Part shown: positions 1 through 7,471 of the stretch, piece by piece
Layout: each line of letters begins with the position of its first letter
Numbering within the stretch: position 1 is the stretch's first letter
Assembly: GCF_014705655.1 (NCBI RefSeq)
Contig: NZ_JACXIY010000010.1
Location: forward strand, 186,001 to 250,000
Source of the DNA: Paenibacillus arenilitoris
GTDB taxonomy: Bacteria > Bacillota > Bacilli > Paenibacillales > Paenibacillaceae
Length of the DNA: 64,000 nt
Direction of reading: 5' to 3'
Made by a program: the position numbers and the translations under genes
The notes under the pieces: generated by a model
Told to the model about the DNA's origin: nothing
Seen by the model: only the letters and a program-made list of their open reading frames with translations
The model's database searches: none

Positions 1-21
1 CTCAGCTTCATTGTTTTTCGG

Positions 22-44
22 TTAGTTTCACCTTTTGAAATTAA
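22..44. repeat. Single dyad related to the dispersed TTTCA/TGAAA repeat
   Basis: TTAGTTTCA and TGAAATTAA are separated by the five bases CCTTT, giving a 23-bp dyad with one mismatch. It matches the repeat unit found four times each near 24.8, 35.6 and 45.1 kb. It may be the end of a larger array cut by the window edge. The remaining bases up to the first gene show no other clear element. Confidence 0.6.
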
Positions 45-167
45 TCCCGCCTCGACCGACGAGCGACAATAAAAAGAGCGGCTTTTATGCGAATCGGGCA
101 AGGTTATGATCGAATGCAACCAAGGCTTGCGCTGTAGGATAAGAAGTTGGGAAGCGAGGTGTGCGAC

Positions 168-2642
168 GTGAACAAACTGGCGTCCTTGAGAGAGAGGTTT
201 GCCGATCCTCCCGCCGAATTCGGCCCGATTCCGTTCTGGTTTTGGAACGACGAATTGTCCATGGAAGAAATCGTTCGTCAAATACAAGATTTTCACGCGA
301 AAGAAATTAGCGGGTTCGTCATTCATCCCCGAATGGGCCTGCCGCGCTCGATGCCGTACTTGTCCGACGCTTATTTTGATCTTGTGGAAGCTGCCGTCGC
401 GGAAGCCGCCCGCCTTGGCATGAGCGTCATTTTGTATGACGAGGCCATGTATCCGTCCGGCGCCGCCGGCGGGCTGGTCGCGGGTCGCAATCCCGGCTAT
501 GCCAGCCGCGGGCTGAAGCTCGTCGAGTATCCGTGCGGGCAGGACGGGGGCCGCATACAGCTGGAGACGGGAGACGGAGATCGAATCGTCTCGGTCCAGG
601 CGGCGCGCAAAATAACCGAGACGGCGATCGACCCGGACAGCGTGGCCTTGCTTGACTTCGACCAAGGCATCGCGGAATTCGTACCGCCAGATGACGGGAA
701 CTGGTCGGTGCTTCTCTTCGCGGAGACGGACTCGAAAGGTACGATTCGCGGCATCCACCGCGGCCAGGACGACGGGGAGCCGGGCGCTCCCCGGGCCGCG
801 GATCTGCTTAATCCCGATGCGGTGGACACCTTCATTTCGCTTACGCACGATCGCTATTACAAAAGACTGAAGGACTACTTCGGAACCACCGTCATCGCCA
901 TGTTTACCGACGAGCCGGATTTGCTTGGCCGCAGACACCTTCGGGGCTTAAAGCCTTGGACGAGAGGATTCTTGGACGAATTCGTAAGCGGCGGCAACCG
1001 GGAACGCGATTTGCCCGCCCTATGGTTCGAAGCGGGGGAGGGGACGAGAGCGTGCCGGGACCGGTACGAATCCGCGATCCGCAGCCGTCTGTCCCGAACG
1101 TATTACAAACGTCTTGCCGATTGGTGCGAATCGCACGGCATCGGACTGACCGGGCATCCGGCGGCGAGCGACGACATCGGGCTTCTCGAGCATTTTCATA
1201 TCCCGGGCCAGGATGTCGTATGGCGTTTTATCGCGCCCGATAACGGGAGCTCGCTGACGGGACCGCACAGCACGCTCGGCAAATGCTCGTCCGATGCGGC
1301 GCGCCACCGCGGCAGGAGACGGAATTTGAACGAATGCTTCGGCGTCTGCGGCAAAGAGAGCGGGTGGGCGCTCACCGCCGATAACATGAAGTGGTATTTG
1401 GACTGGCTGTTCGTCAGAGGCGTCAACCTGATCAGTCCGCACGCCTTCTACTACTCGATCCGGGAGGAGCGGAGAGACGAACGACCGCCGGATGTGGGGC
1501 CGCATAACATTTGGTGGCCGCATTTCCATGAATTCTCCCGCTATATCAAGCGGATGAGCTGGCTGATGACCGATAGCGCGAACGCCGCTCAGGTTGCCGT
1601 GCTTGCGCAGGCCGCGTACTTGCCTTGGCATATCGCGAAGCCGCTGTACGAGAATCAGATCGAATTCAATTACTTGGAAGAAGACCTTCTGGTCGACGCT
1701 TGCGAGTCGAAGGCAGGGACGGTCCGCATTGCCGGACAAGCCTATAAAGCGATTCTGGTCGAAGACGGAAGCCGATTCGGCCCCGCATGCCGGCAGGCGC
1801 TTGAAGCGTTCATCCGTGAAGGCGGATTGGTGATCGAGCTGCCTTCCGGTCGCGAAGGAATAGACGGGATCGGCGCTCGCCGCGTCGATGCGGCGGAAGA
1901 AATTCCCCGCCTTCTGGATCAGGTCATCGGACGCGATGTCGTGCTGCAGCCCGCAGCGCCCTCGATTCGAGTCAGCCGCGTGACGAAGGATGGCGCGAGC
2001 TTCCTGGTCGTGGCGAACGAAGGGGAAAGCCGATTCGAAGGAACGCTGCGCACGACATGGCTTGGAAGGGCGGAAATATGGCATCCTTGGTCGGGCGCGT
2101 GGGAACCGGCCTATAGCGAAGAGGCGACGGATGGCCATAGGATACCTGTGATCGTCGAACGCAGGGAATGCGTCATTATCGCCATCGACCCCAGCGAACG
2201 CGGCGTCTCGCGCCCGTACATTCCGGCCGCGCCGCCGGTAACGATCGATCTGTCGGAACGCTGGCAAACGGCGGAAGGCGCGCCAGGTACGGATCCGCAG
2301 CCTTTGACCTCTTGGACGGAATGGGCAGGAGGGGAGCGCTATTCGGGCACGGTTCGGTACGAAACAAGCTTCGAACTCGAGGCGTTCGATAACGGGCGCG
2401 AGTACGAGCTGAATCTTGGGCAGGTGCACGAAATGGCCCGGTTATGGGTGAATGGCCGGGAAGCGGGCGTACGGATGTGGCAGCCGTATTCGTACCGTAT
2501 CGGCGCTCTCCTGCGGCAAGGAAGGAACGTGCTGACGGTGGCGGTTACGAACAGCTTGGCCAACCGTTACGACGGCCTGTCGCTGCCATCGGGATTGCTC
2601 GGGCCCGTGACGCTGACGGCAACCAAGCCTTCGAACGAATAA
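168..2642 (+). CDS. Uncharacterised glycoside hydrolase with C-terminal jelly-roll domain
   Basis: The protein (about 824 residues) begins with a TIM-barrel-like N-terminal region: PFWFWND near the start, then GFVIHPRMGL, then DEAMYPSG. This resembles the large barrel hydrolases related to family GH106 (alpha-L-rhamnosidases). A flavodoxin-like segment resembling the GH42 'A4' domain lies around residues 500-580, and a galactose-binding jelly-roll (sugar-binding domain) occupies roughly residues 700-820. There is no signal peptide, so it is probably cytoplasmic and acts on imported oligosaccharides. I chose GTG 168 because GAGGTG lies 6 bases upstream; a TTG at 147 would add 7 residues. The substrate cannot be read from sequence, and the family assignment is an inference. 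Confidence 0.75.
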   Translation: MNKLASLRERFADPPAEFGPIPFWFWNDELSMEEIVRQIQDFHAKEISGFVIHPRMGLPRSMPYLSDAYFDLVEAAVAEAARLGMSVILYDEAMYPSGAAGGLVAGRNPGYASRGLKLVEYPCGQDGGRIQLETGDGDRIVSVQAARKITETAIDPDSVALLDFDQGIAEFVPPDDGNWSVLLFAETDSKGTIRGIHRGQDDGEPGAPRAADLLNPDAVDTFISLTHDRYYKRLKDYFGTTVIAMFTDEPDLLGRRHLRGLKPWTRGFLDEFVSGGNRERDLPALWFEAGEGTRACRDRYESAIRSRLSRTYYKRLADWCESHGIGLTGHPAASDDIGLLEHFHIPGQDVVWRFIAPDNGSSLTGPHSTLGKCSSDAARHRGRRRNLNECFGVCGKESGWALTADNMKWYLDWLFVRGVNLISPHAFYYSIREERRDERPPDVGPHNIWWPHFHEFSRYIKRMSWLMTDSANAAQVAVLAQAAYLPWHIAKPLYENQIEFNYLEEDLLVDACESKAGTVRIAGQAYKAILVEDGSRFGPACRQALEAFIREGGLVIELPSGREGIDGIGARRVDAAEEIPRLLDQVIGRDVVLQPAAPSIRVSRVTKDGASFLVVANEGESRFEGTLRTTWLGRAEIWHPWSGAWEPAYSEEATDGHRIPVIVERRECVIIAIDPSERGVSRPYIPAAPPVTIDLSERWQTAEGAPGTDPQPLTSWTEWAGGERYSGTVRYETSFELEAFDNGREYELNLGQVHEMARLWVNGREAGVRMWQPYSYRIGALLRQGRNVLTVAVTNSLANRYDGLSLPSGLLGPVTLTATKPSNE

Positions 2643-2655
2643 GCAATCGACGCGG

Positions 2656-2675
2656 GGACCATGCATTTGGTCCCT
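2656..2675 (+). terminator. Possible terminator hairpin after the hydrolase
   Basis: GGGACCA and TGGTCCC form a 7-bp stem around a 6-base loop, 14 bases after the stop codon. There is no clear T-run, so it may only be a weak terminator or an mRNA-stabilising hairpin. Confidence 0.4.
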
Positions 2676-2732
2676 TGCCCGTTCGAGCCTGACGGATATG
2701 ATTGACTAACATTTATGCAGGGGGGATGCAGG

Positions 2733-3356
2733 ATGAACGGCGATAACATGTTTCATGAAGTTCCAACGTCCCGCAAAGCGATCGCGATGACATTCGATGA
2801 CGGCCCTAATCCGATATACACGCCGCAAGTTTTGGACATTTTTCGGGAGGTGTCCGGCCGGGCCACCTTCTACATGATCGGGGAGCAGATGCTGAAGGCG
2901 CCCGAGACGGTGAAGGCGGTCGCGGCGGAAGGACATGAGATCGGAAACCATACGTACAGCCATCCCGCGTTGACCGACTTAAGCCCGGACGATGCCTGGC
3001 AGGAGCTTGAGAGGACCGAGCGGCTCATCGAGACGTTGACCGGCAGGAAGCCGTTAACCTTCCGGCCTCCGTACCTGCGTCATAACGAAGACACGCAAAC
3101 CGTCGTCGACCGGTTCGGCTACAGCGTGGCGGGGGCTTTGAACGGGGAGTCGAAGGACTGGGAGATGCCCGGCGCGGAGCATATCGTTGACACGAGTCTG
3201 CGTCATGCCCGGCCGGGGAGCGTCTTGCTCTATCACGACGGCTTCGGCGACCGCTCCCAGACGATCGAGGCCGTGCGGCGGCTGGTACGAACGCTTACGG
3301 ACCGGGGCTATCTGCTCGTGACGGTGAGCGAGCTGCTCGAGCTGGCGGAACGATGA
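2733..3356 (+). CDS. Polysaccharide deacetylase (NodB domain), cytoplasmic form
   Basis: This 207-residue protein is a carbohydrate esterase family 4 type deacetylase. The TFDDGP motif (residues 20-25) supplies the catalytic base and a metal ligand, GNHTYSHP the two metal-binding histidines, and RPPY the substrate-groove motif. Family members remove N- or O-acetyl groups from chitin oligomers, peptidoglycan or xylan. There is no signal peptide or membrane anchor, which is unusual for wall-acting members and fits a cytoplasmic oligosaccharide substrate, like the hydrolase just upstream. ATG 2733 is preferred over 2715 because a GGGGGG ribosome site lies 7 bases before it. Confidence 0.88.
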   Translation: MNGDNMFHEVPTSRKAIAMTFDDGPNPIYTPQVLDIFREVSGRATFYMIGEQMLKAPETVKAVAAEGHEIGNHTYSHPALTDLSPDDAWQELERTERLIETLTGRKPLTFRPPYLRHNEDTQTVVDRFGYSVAGALNGESKDWEMPGAEHIVDTSLRHARPGSVLLYHDGFGDRSQTIEAVRRLVRTLTDRGYLLVTVSELLELAER

Positions 3357-3392
3357 AGAGCGTTGCAATAAATTAAAGGCCGCCTCCGCAGC

Positions 3393-4943
3393 CTACCAAG
3401 GGATCGCGATGCGAAGGCGCATGCTCCTCCACTTCAGCGTGCCGGTCAGCACGAGCGCGGCGAAATAGAGGAGCAAGGCGGCGACGATGGAAGCGGGCGT
3501 GCTCCAAAGCAGCGGCAGCCCTTGTTCGGTCAAATAGCCGAAGGTCCAGTGACCGCCAATCCCCATCACCGCCATGCTGACGCCGACCTGGAGGTAAGGA
3601 CGGATATTCCAATAGAACCCGATCGAGCCCGAAATCGACAGGAAGTTGAGCAGCGCCTGCATGACGATGCCGATGCCGATGCCGTACGCGACGCCCTTGA
3701 TGCCGAACTGGCTGCCGAACACGAAGATGGAGACGGCCTTGAACAGCGAGGCGATCACGTAGTTCACGAGCGTGTCCTTCGCCCGGCCGAGCCCGAGCAG
3801 GATCGCGTGCAGCGGTGCGTCGAAATAGTGCAGGAAGAACATCGGCGCCAAAATTTTGAGCAGCATGCCCGCATCCGGCGCGTCGTAGACAAGTGTCGTC
3901 AGCGGCGTCGCCCATTCGAACAGGATGACGGTCGCCGGCGCTCCGATCAACAGCCCGAGGCCCATCGCCTGGTTCATCCGCTCATGCATGAGAAGGCCGT
4001 TCTTGTTCGCCGCCGCCTCGCCGATCGCGGGCACGAGAGCGGTGGACAACGATTGCGTGATGAAGCTCGGCATAAAAAGCAGCGGGAACGCATAGCCGGC
4101 CAGCAGGCCGAATTGCTGCGTGGCCACCGCCGTGCTGATGCCGGCCAGCGCCAGGCTCGACGTGATGAGCAGCGGCTGGAACGAGAAGTACAGCGATTGA
4201 ATGACGCCGTGACCGGTCGTCGGTAATCCGATCTTGAGCAGCTCGGAGAGCGTGCTTCTTCCATGCTTCAGGTGGTTCGCCCATGTCTCCCCGGGCGCCT
4301 TCGCTTCGCCGCGCAGCTTGTAGCTTGCTAGCAGGAACGAGAGGCTGATCGCCTCGCTGACGACGGAGGCCGCCATCGCGCCCGCGGCGGCATACGCGAT
4401 GCCGTAGGGCAGCAGCAGGTGCACCATAGCGAGCACGCAGGCGATCTGCACCGTATGCTCGAGCACGTCGGAAGCGGCGATCGTCTTCATCTGCTGAATG
4501 CCGCGGAAATACCCCTTCAGCACCGCGGAGACGGCGACGATCGGCGCGATCGGCGTTATCGCGAGCATGGCGTAGTACGCGCGCTGGTCGCTCAGCAGGA
4601 TGGAGGCGATCCACTCGGACCCGATCAGCGTCACGCTCGTCAGCGTCACGCTGAGGACGCCGGTGATGGCTAGCGAGACGTGCAGGATGCGCCGCACCTT
4701 CAACCGCTCGTCGCGGGCGTAAGCCTCGGCGACCAATTTCGAGATCGCGACCGGCAAGCCAAGCTCCGTTATCGTAATGACGAGCGGCACGAGCGGGTGC
4801 GCCATCATAAGCAGGCCGATTCCTTCCGCGCCCAGCACGCGGGCGATATACATGCCGCTGACGAAGCCGAGAATGCGGTTGATGAAAGCGGCGACCGACA
4901 GGACGAGCGTGCCTCGCATAAACGATTGCCCTTGTTGTGCCAT
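3393..4943 (-). CDS. spoVB: Stage V sporulation protein B-like polysaccharide flippase (MATE/MOP superfamily)
   Basis: This 516-residue polytopic membrane protein opens with a conserved SpoVB-type stretch (FMRGTLVLSVAAFINRILGF) and continues with roughly 14 hydrophobic helices, the usual size for the MurJ/SpoVB/Wzx branch of the MOP exporters. SpoVB is needed for spore cortex formation, probably by flipping a lipid-linked glycan precursor; some paralogues serve in vegetative wall synthesis. A strong GGGAGG lies ahead of the ATG. It is transcribed alone and converges on the deacetylase gene. Genomes of this group often have several paralogues, so the symbol is family-level. It supports an endospore-forming host. 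Confidence 0.85.
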   Translation of the reverse strand: MAQQGQSFMRGTLVLSVAAFINRILGFVSGMYIARVLGAEGIGLLMMAHPLVPLVITITELGLPVAISKLVAEAYARDERLKVRRILHVSLAITGVLSVTLTSVTLIGSEWIASILLSDQRAYYAMLAITPIAPIVAVSAVLKGYFRGIQQMKTIAASDVLEHTVQIACVLAMVHLLLPYGIAYAAAGAMAASVVSEAISLSFLLASYKLRGEAKAPGETWANHLKHGRSTLSELLKIGLPTTGHGVIQSLYFSFQPLLITSSLALAGISTAVATQQFGLLAGYAFPLLFMPSFITQSLSTALVPAIGEAAANKNGLLMHERMNQAMGLGLLIGAPATVILFEWATPLTTLVYDAPDAGMLLKILAPMFFLHYFDAPLHAILLGLGRAKDTLVNYVIASLFKAVSIFVFGSQFGIKGVAYGIGIGIVMQALLNFLSISGSIGFYWNIRPYLQVGVSMAVMGIGGHWTFGYLTEQGLPLLWSTPASIVAALLLYFAALVLTGTLKWRSMRLRIAIPW

Positions 4944-5069
4944 TTCTTAAATCCTCCCGTTATCGAATACTTAAGTGTATTCAATAATTGGAAAAGAATG
5001 CGAACAAGCCCGAGGGCGGGGCGGGGGCAGGCATGGCCGGGCGCAGGCGCAGGCGCGGATTTGCAAATG

Positions 5070-5098
5070 AAAAGAACCGTCGACGGGACGGTTCTTTT
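5070..5098 (-). terminator. Perfect 12-bp terminator hairpin
   Basis: The arms AAAAGAACCGTC and GACGGTTCTTTT form a perfect 12-bp stem with a 5-base loop and T-runs on both strands. On the minus strand it lies 25 bases past the stop of the 54-residue ORF and would end that transcript. It also insulates spoVB from upstream transcription. Confidence 0.8.
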
Positions 5099-5122
5099 GA
5101 TAAAATACAAGAATTTATAAAG

Positions 5123-5287
5123 TTACTTTGGCTTTGCCGATTGCAGCAGATCTAATGCTTCCAGAAGCGTTGGCTTCGGTTTCTTCCCGGGATGGAAGTC
5201 CAGATGCTTCAACTCATTGTAGGAGCTGTTGATGACCTCTCCATGCAAGCGGAAGCTGGATTTTGCCCGCTTTGATCTCTTTTTCAT
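5123..5287 (-). CDS. Small basic hypothetical protein, 54 residues
   Basis: This short open frame on the minus strand starts MKKRSKRAKSSFRLHGEV and ends LLQSAKPK. A GGAGG lies 12 bases before the ATG, and a perfect intrinsic terminator follows 25 bases after the stop, so it looks like a complete monocistronic gene. The N-terminus is very basic (seven Lys/Arg in the first 13 residues), and a Lys/Pro-rich stretch (HPGKKPKPT) precedes a short predicted helix. It has no signal peptide or membrane segment. I do not recognise the family; the composition would suit a nucleic-acid or ribosome-associated protein, but that is speculation. Confidence 0.6.
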   Translation of the reverse strand: MKKRSKRAKSSFRLHGEVINSSYNELKHLDFHPGKKPKPTLLEALDLLQSAKPK

Positions 5288-5362
5288 GCCGCGCGTAGGC
5301 CTCCTGTATTTATTAGATATAAGAGTATATGTCCGTGCGGCAATGTTGGCCTGTATATTCGT

Positions 5363-6256
5363 CTAATGACCGGATGCCGGCCGCGAGCCGGCCGAGGCGA
5401 TTTCGCCCGCGAGCCGGGCCAGCGCTTCGCGGATCGGCACGGCCGGACGGCCGAGCAGCTTGTCGAAATCGCCGCTTTCGATCTCAAGCGCGCCTTCGCG
5501 GATGCCCTGCTGAATGCCGACAAGAATAGGGAGGACGAATTCGGGCACGCCCGCGCCCTTCATGATGTCGGCGTAAGCGTCGTCGTCGACCTGCCGCACG
5601 GGCACTTCCTTGCCCAGCACGTCGCCAAGGGCGGACGCCAGCTGCTCTTGCGTAAGCAGCTTGCCGGACAGCTCGTATATGGTGTTCTCGTGCCCGACGC
5701 CGGCCAATACGGCCGCGGCCGCTTCGGCGTAGTCCTGCTGCAAGGCCCAGCCCACTTTTCCCGATCCGGCGGACGTTACCCATGGAGCGCCGGCGATGAC
5801 GCCTTGAATGCCGCCGAGCTCGTTCTCCAGGTACCAGTTGTTGCGCAGGAAGGAGTAGGGGATGCCCGTCTTCGCGATAGCCTCTTCCGTGGCGCGGTGC
5901 ACCGGAGCCAGAAAAATGCTGCTCTCGCCGGCATCGGCGAGGCTCGTATACGCGATAAACCGAACGCCGGCGCGCGCGGCGGCGGCTACGGCATTGCCGT
6001 GCTGCCGGATTCTCGTATCGTTGTCGCCGTCCGCCGAAATGATCAATAAGCGGTCGATGCCGGCAAAGGCGGCATCCAGCGTTTCCGGCCGGTCGAAATC
6101 CCCGTGCCGAACGTCGACGCCGCGGGCGCGGAGCCTTTCCGCTTTGTCCGGATTGCGGACGCTGACGGCCAACTGGCTCGCCGGTACCGATTTTAACAGC
6201 GCCTCTACGATTTTCGTTCCTAATTTCCCTGTCGCGCCCGTAACTAGCATTTTCAT
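5363..6256 (-). CDS. NAD(P)-binding NmrA/QorB-type quinone oxidoreductase
   Basis: This 297-residue atypical short-chain dehydrogenase has GATGKLG (residues 7-13) as the nucleotide-binding glycine motif, then conserved blocks of the QorB/YtfG group (LLIISADGDNDTRI, FIAYTSLADA, YSFLRNNWYLEN). QorB-like enzymes reduce quinones with NADPH and are typically induced by quinone or disulfide stress, often under an HxlR-family repressor. Such a regulator is not encoded in this window. The start is set by GGAGG 7 bases before the ATG. The upstream region carries two 17-bp palindromes over -10 boxes and an intrinsic terminator, described separately. Confidence 0.88.
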   Translation of the reverse strand: MKMLVTGATGKLGTKIVEALLKSVPASQLAVSVRNPDKAERLRARGVDVRHGDFDRPETLDAAFAGIDRLLIISADGDNDTRIRQHGNAVAAAARAGVRFIAYTSLADAGESSIFLAPVHRATEEAIAKTGIPYSFLRNNWYLENELGGIQGVIAGAPWVTSAGSGKVGWALQQDYAEAAAAVLAGVGHENTIYELSGKLLTQEQLASALGDVLGKEVPVRQVDDDAYADIMKGAGVPEFVLPILVGIQQGIREGALEIESGDFDKLLGRPAVPIREALARLAGEIASAGSRPASGH

Positions 6257-6290
6257 TCTTTGTTCCTCCCAATCGTTTTTTTGCCAACCT

Positions 6291-6307
6291 ATAACTGTAT
6301 AAGTTAC
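6291..6307 (-). promoter_or_regulatory. Second palindromic operator/-10 region of the reductase gene
   Basis: On the minus strand, GTAACTTATACAGTTAT is a 17-bp near-palindrome centred on TATACA. A weak -35-like TTTATT lies 17 bp upstream of TTATAC. It matches the outer GTAACT and AGTTA(C/T) of the palindrome at 6389-6405, so the same repressor probably binds both. Confidence 0.55.
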
Positions 6308-6325
6308 AAGTTGGTTGAAAATAAA

Positions 6326-6350
6326 AGCTATCGGACTTGCTCCGCTAGCT
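6326..6350 (-). terminator. Intrinsic terminator between two promoters of the reductase gene
   Basis: On the minus strand AGCTAGCGGA and TCCGATAGCT form a 10-bp stem (one mismatch) with a 5-base loop, followed by TTTATTTT. It lies after the strong promoter at 6395-6423 and before the reductase start, so it can end that transcript early or stop read-through from the AraC gene. Confidence 0.6.
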
Positions 6351-6388
6351 TCCGTGAAAAGTTATTCTTATGATGCATCCGGTATCCT

Positions 6389-6423
6389 GTAACTATTATA
6401 GTTACTACTTAGGCGTAAGTCAA
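6389..6423 (-). promoter_or_regulatory. Promoter with -10 inside a perfect palindrome
   Basis: On the minus strand, TTGACT (6418-6423) and TATAAT (6395-6400) are 17 bp apart. The -10 lies in the centre of the perfect palindrome GTAACTATTATAGTTAC (6389-6405). Repressor binding there would directly block RNA polymerase. The operator style resembles sites of HxlR-family (YodB/HypR-like) repressors. Confidence 0.7.
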
Positions 6424-6427
6424 TATG

Positions 6428-6449
6428 CGTGGTTATACCGTGGTTATAC
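6428..6449. repeat. Exact 11-bp tandem duplication
   Basis: CGTGGTTATAC occurs twice head to tail, one helical turn apart, immediately upstream of the -35 box at 6418-6423. This geometry suits an activator that binds direct repeats. Confidence 0.6.
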
Positions 6450-6471
6450 CGTCGTACCGCCGAAAGTCCGG

Positions 6472-7359
6472 TCAATTCTCTTCCTCGTTCGTCTCCTGAC
6501 GGCTGCGAATCGCCTTGCGATAGTTTTCGGGCGTGACGCCTTTGTTTTTTTTGAACATTTGGCAGAAGTAAGCCGGGCTCAGCCCGCCGACCTCCCGCGC
6601 GATTTCCCGGACGGGCATGGAGGTGTTCGCCAGCAGCTTGCACGCTTCCCGGATCCGGCGAAACGTCAGATGGTCCGACAACGAAATGCCCGTGCAGGCT
6701 TTGAACACGTGAGACAGATGATAGGGAGAGAGGAACAGGTCGCTTGCGAGCTCTTCCAAGCGGAAGGGGCGCTTATAGTTGGTCTCGAGCCAATCCGTTA
6801 TGTTCTCCACATGCTTCAGCGCCCGCGGATTCGCTTGGGACCCGGGCGGGCTTTCCGGAAATACGCGGCGCTGCAGGAACTGAAGCAATCGAAGCATATG
6901 CAGGCCGAAGCCCTCCTCCCGTTCCTCGGAAGGCTCGCCGCGAAGTCGATGCATGTCCAGCAGGATGGCGGAGAGCTCGTCTTCCGCATCGCGAATCGAA
7001 AACACCTGAATCGGCAGATTTCCCTTCCACAGCCGTTCGTAGAACCGCCGGAGACCGGGGAACGGGGTCAAATAAGCGGCTGGCAGATGCGGATCGAACG
7101 TCAGATTCGTGCGCACGTATACCGAAGCGGGACCGGACGGCACGTCGACGAGATGCAGCTGGTAAGGCTGGACCCAGATCAGCGTCCCGCCGGATAACGG
7201 ATACGATTTGCCCTCCAGCATCGCTTCGCCTTCGCCTTCGTAAATATACAGCATTTCAATGCCCCGATGGGCATGAAACCAGTGGGCGCCCTCGGACATC
7301 AGCTTGTGCGTGCAGAAAAAAGAGTGATGCCCGAATTCAACCCGATCGAACGCAGCCAT
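6472..7359 (-). CDS. AraC-family transcriptional regulator with N-terminal cupin
   Basis: This 295-residue regulator has an N-terminal cupin-like sugar-sensing/dimerisation domain (residues ~10-140, with HAHRGIEMLYIYEGEG) and a C-terminal double helix-turn-helix of the AraC/XylS type (residues ~190-285), including LFLSPYHLSHVFKACTG and AYFCQMFKKNKGVTPENYR. It is transcribed divergently from the GH88 hydrolase gene across a 112-bp gap, so it probably activates that catabolic operon when its ligand, likely an unsaturated or uronic-acid oligosaccharide, is present. The start is supported by GGGGAGGG 9 bases upstream. The ligand is inferred from neighbours only. Confidence 0.88.
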   Translation of the reverse strand: MAAFDRVEFGHHSFFCTHKLMSEGAHWFHAHRGIEMLYIYEGEGEAMLEGKSYPLSGGTLIWVQPYQLHLVDVPSGPASVYVRTNLTFDPHLPAAYLTPFPGLRRFYERLWKGNLPIQVFSIRDAEDELSAILLDMHRLRGEPSEEREEGFGLHMLRLLQFLQRRVFPESPPGSQANPRALKHVENITDWLETNYKRPFRLEELASDLFLSPYHLSHVFKACTGISLSDHLTFRRIREACKLLANTSMPVREIAREVGGLSPAYFCQMFKKNKGVTPENYRKAIRSRQETNEEEN

Positions 7360-7471
7360 GCGGCCGTTCCCTCCCCGAATCGCAATTTACCTATATAATA
7401 ACACAACAAATCAACGTTCGTTTGCTCCTATAATAGAGGCAGATAGCAAAACAAAACAATAGGAGGCAATC
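7360..7471. promoter_or_regulatory. Divergent promoter region, AraC regulator / GH88 operon
   Basis: This 112-bp AT-rich gap contains a plus-strand TATAAT (7429-7434) without a good -35 box, as expected for an activator-dependent promoter. A minus-strand TATTAT-type -10 lies around 7395-7400. AGGAGG precedes the GH88 start. Confidence 0.6.

Noticed and set aside
1020..2429. Long open frame of about 470 codons antisense to the first hydrolase
   Set aside because: High-GC coding DNA often leaves long antisense frames open. The product has no domain or hydrophobic pattern, and the sense strand has clear motifs. The same applies to long antisense frames over 14167-15612, 30897-32159, 35915-37777, 37717-39177 and 41678-42919.
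4977..5110. Short minus-strand frame overlapping the spoVB upstream region and the terminator hairpin
   Set aside because: It is open only by chance over a GC-rich stretch and a terminator; it has no ribosome site or protein-like composition.
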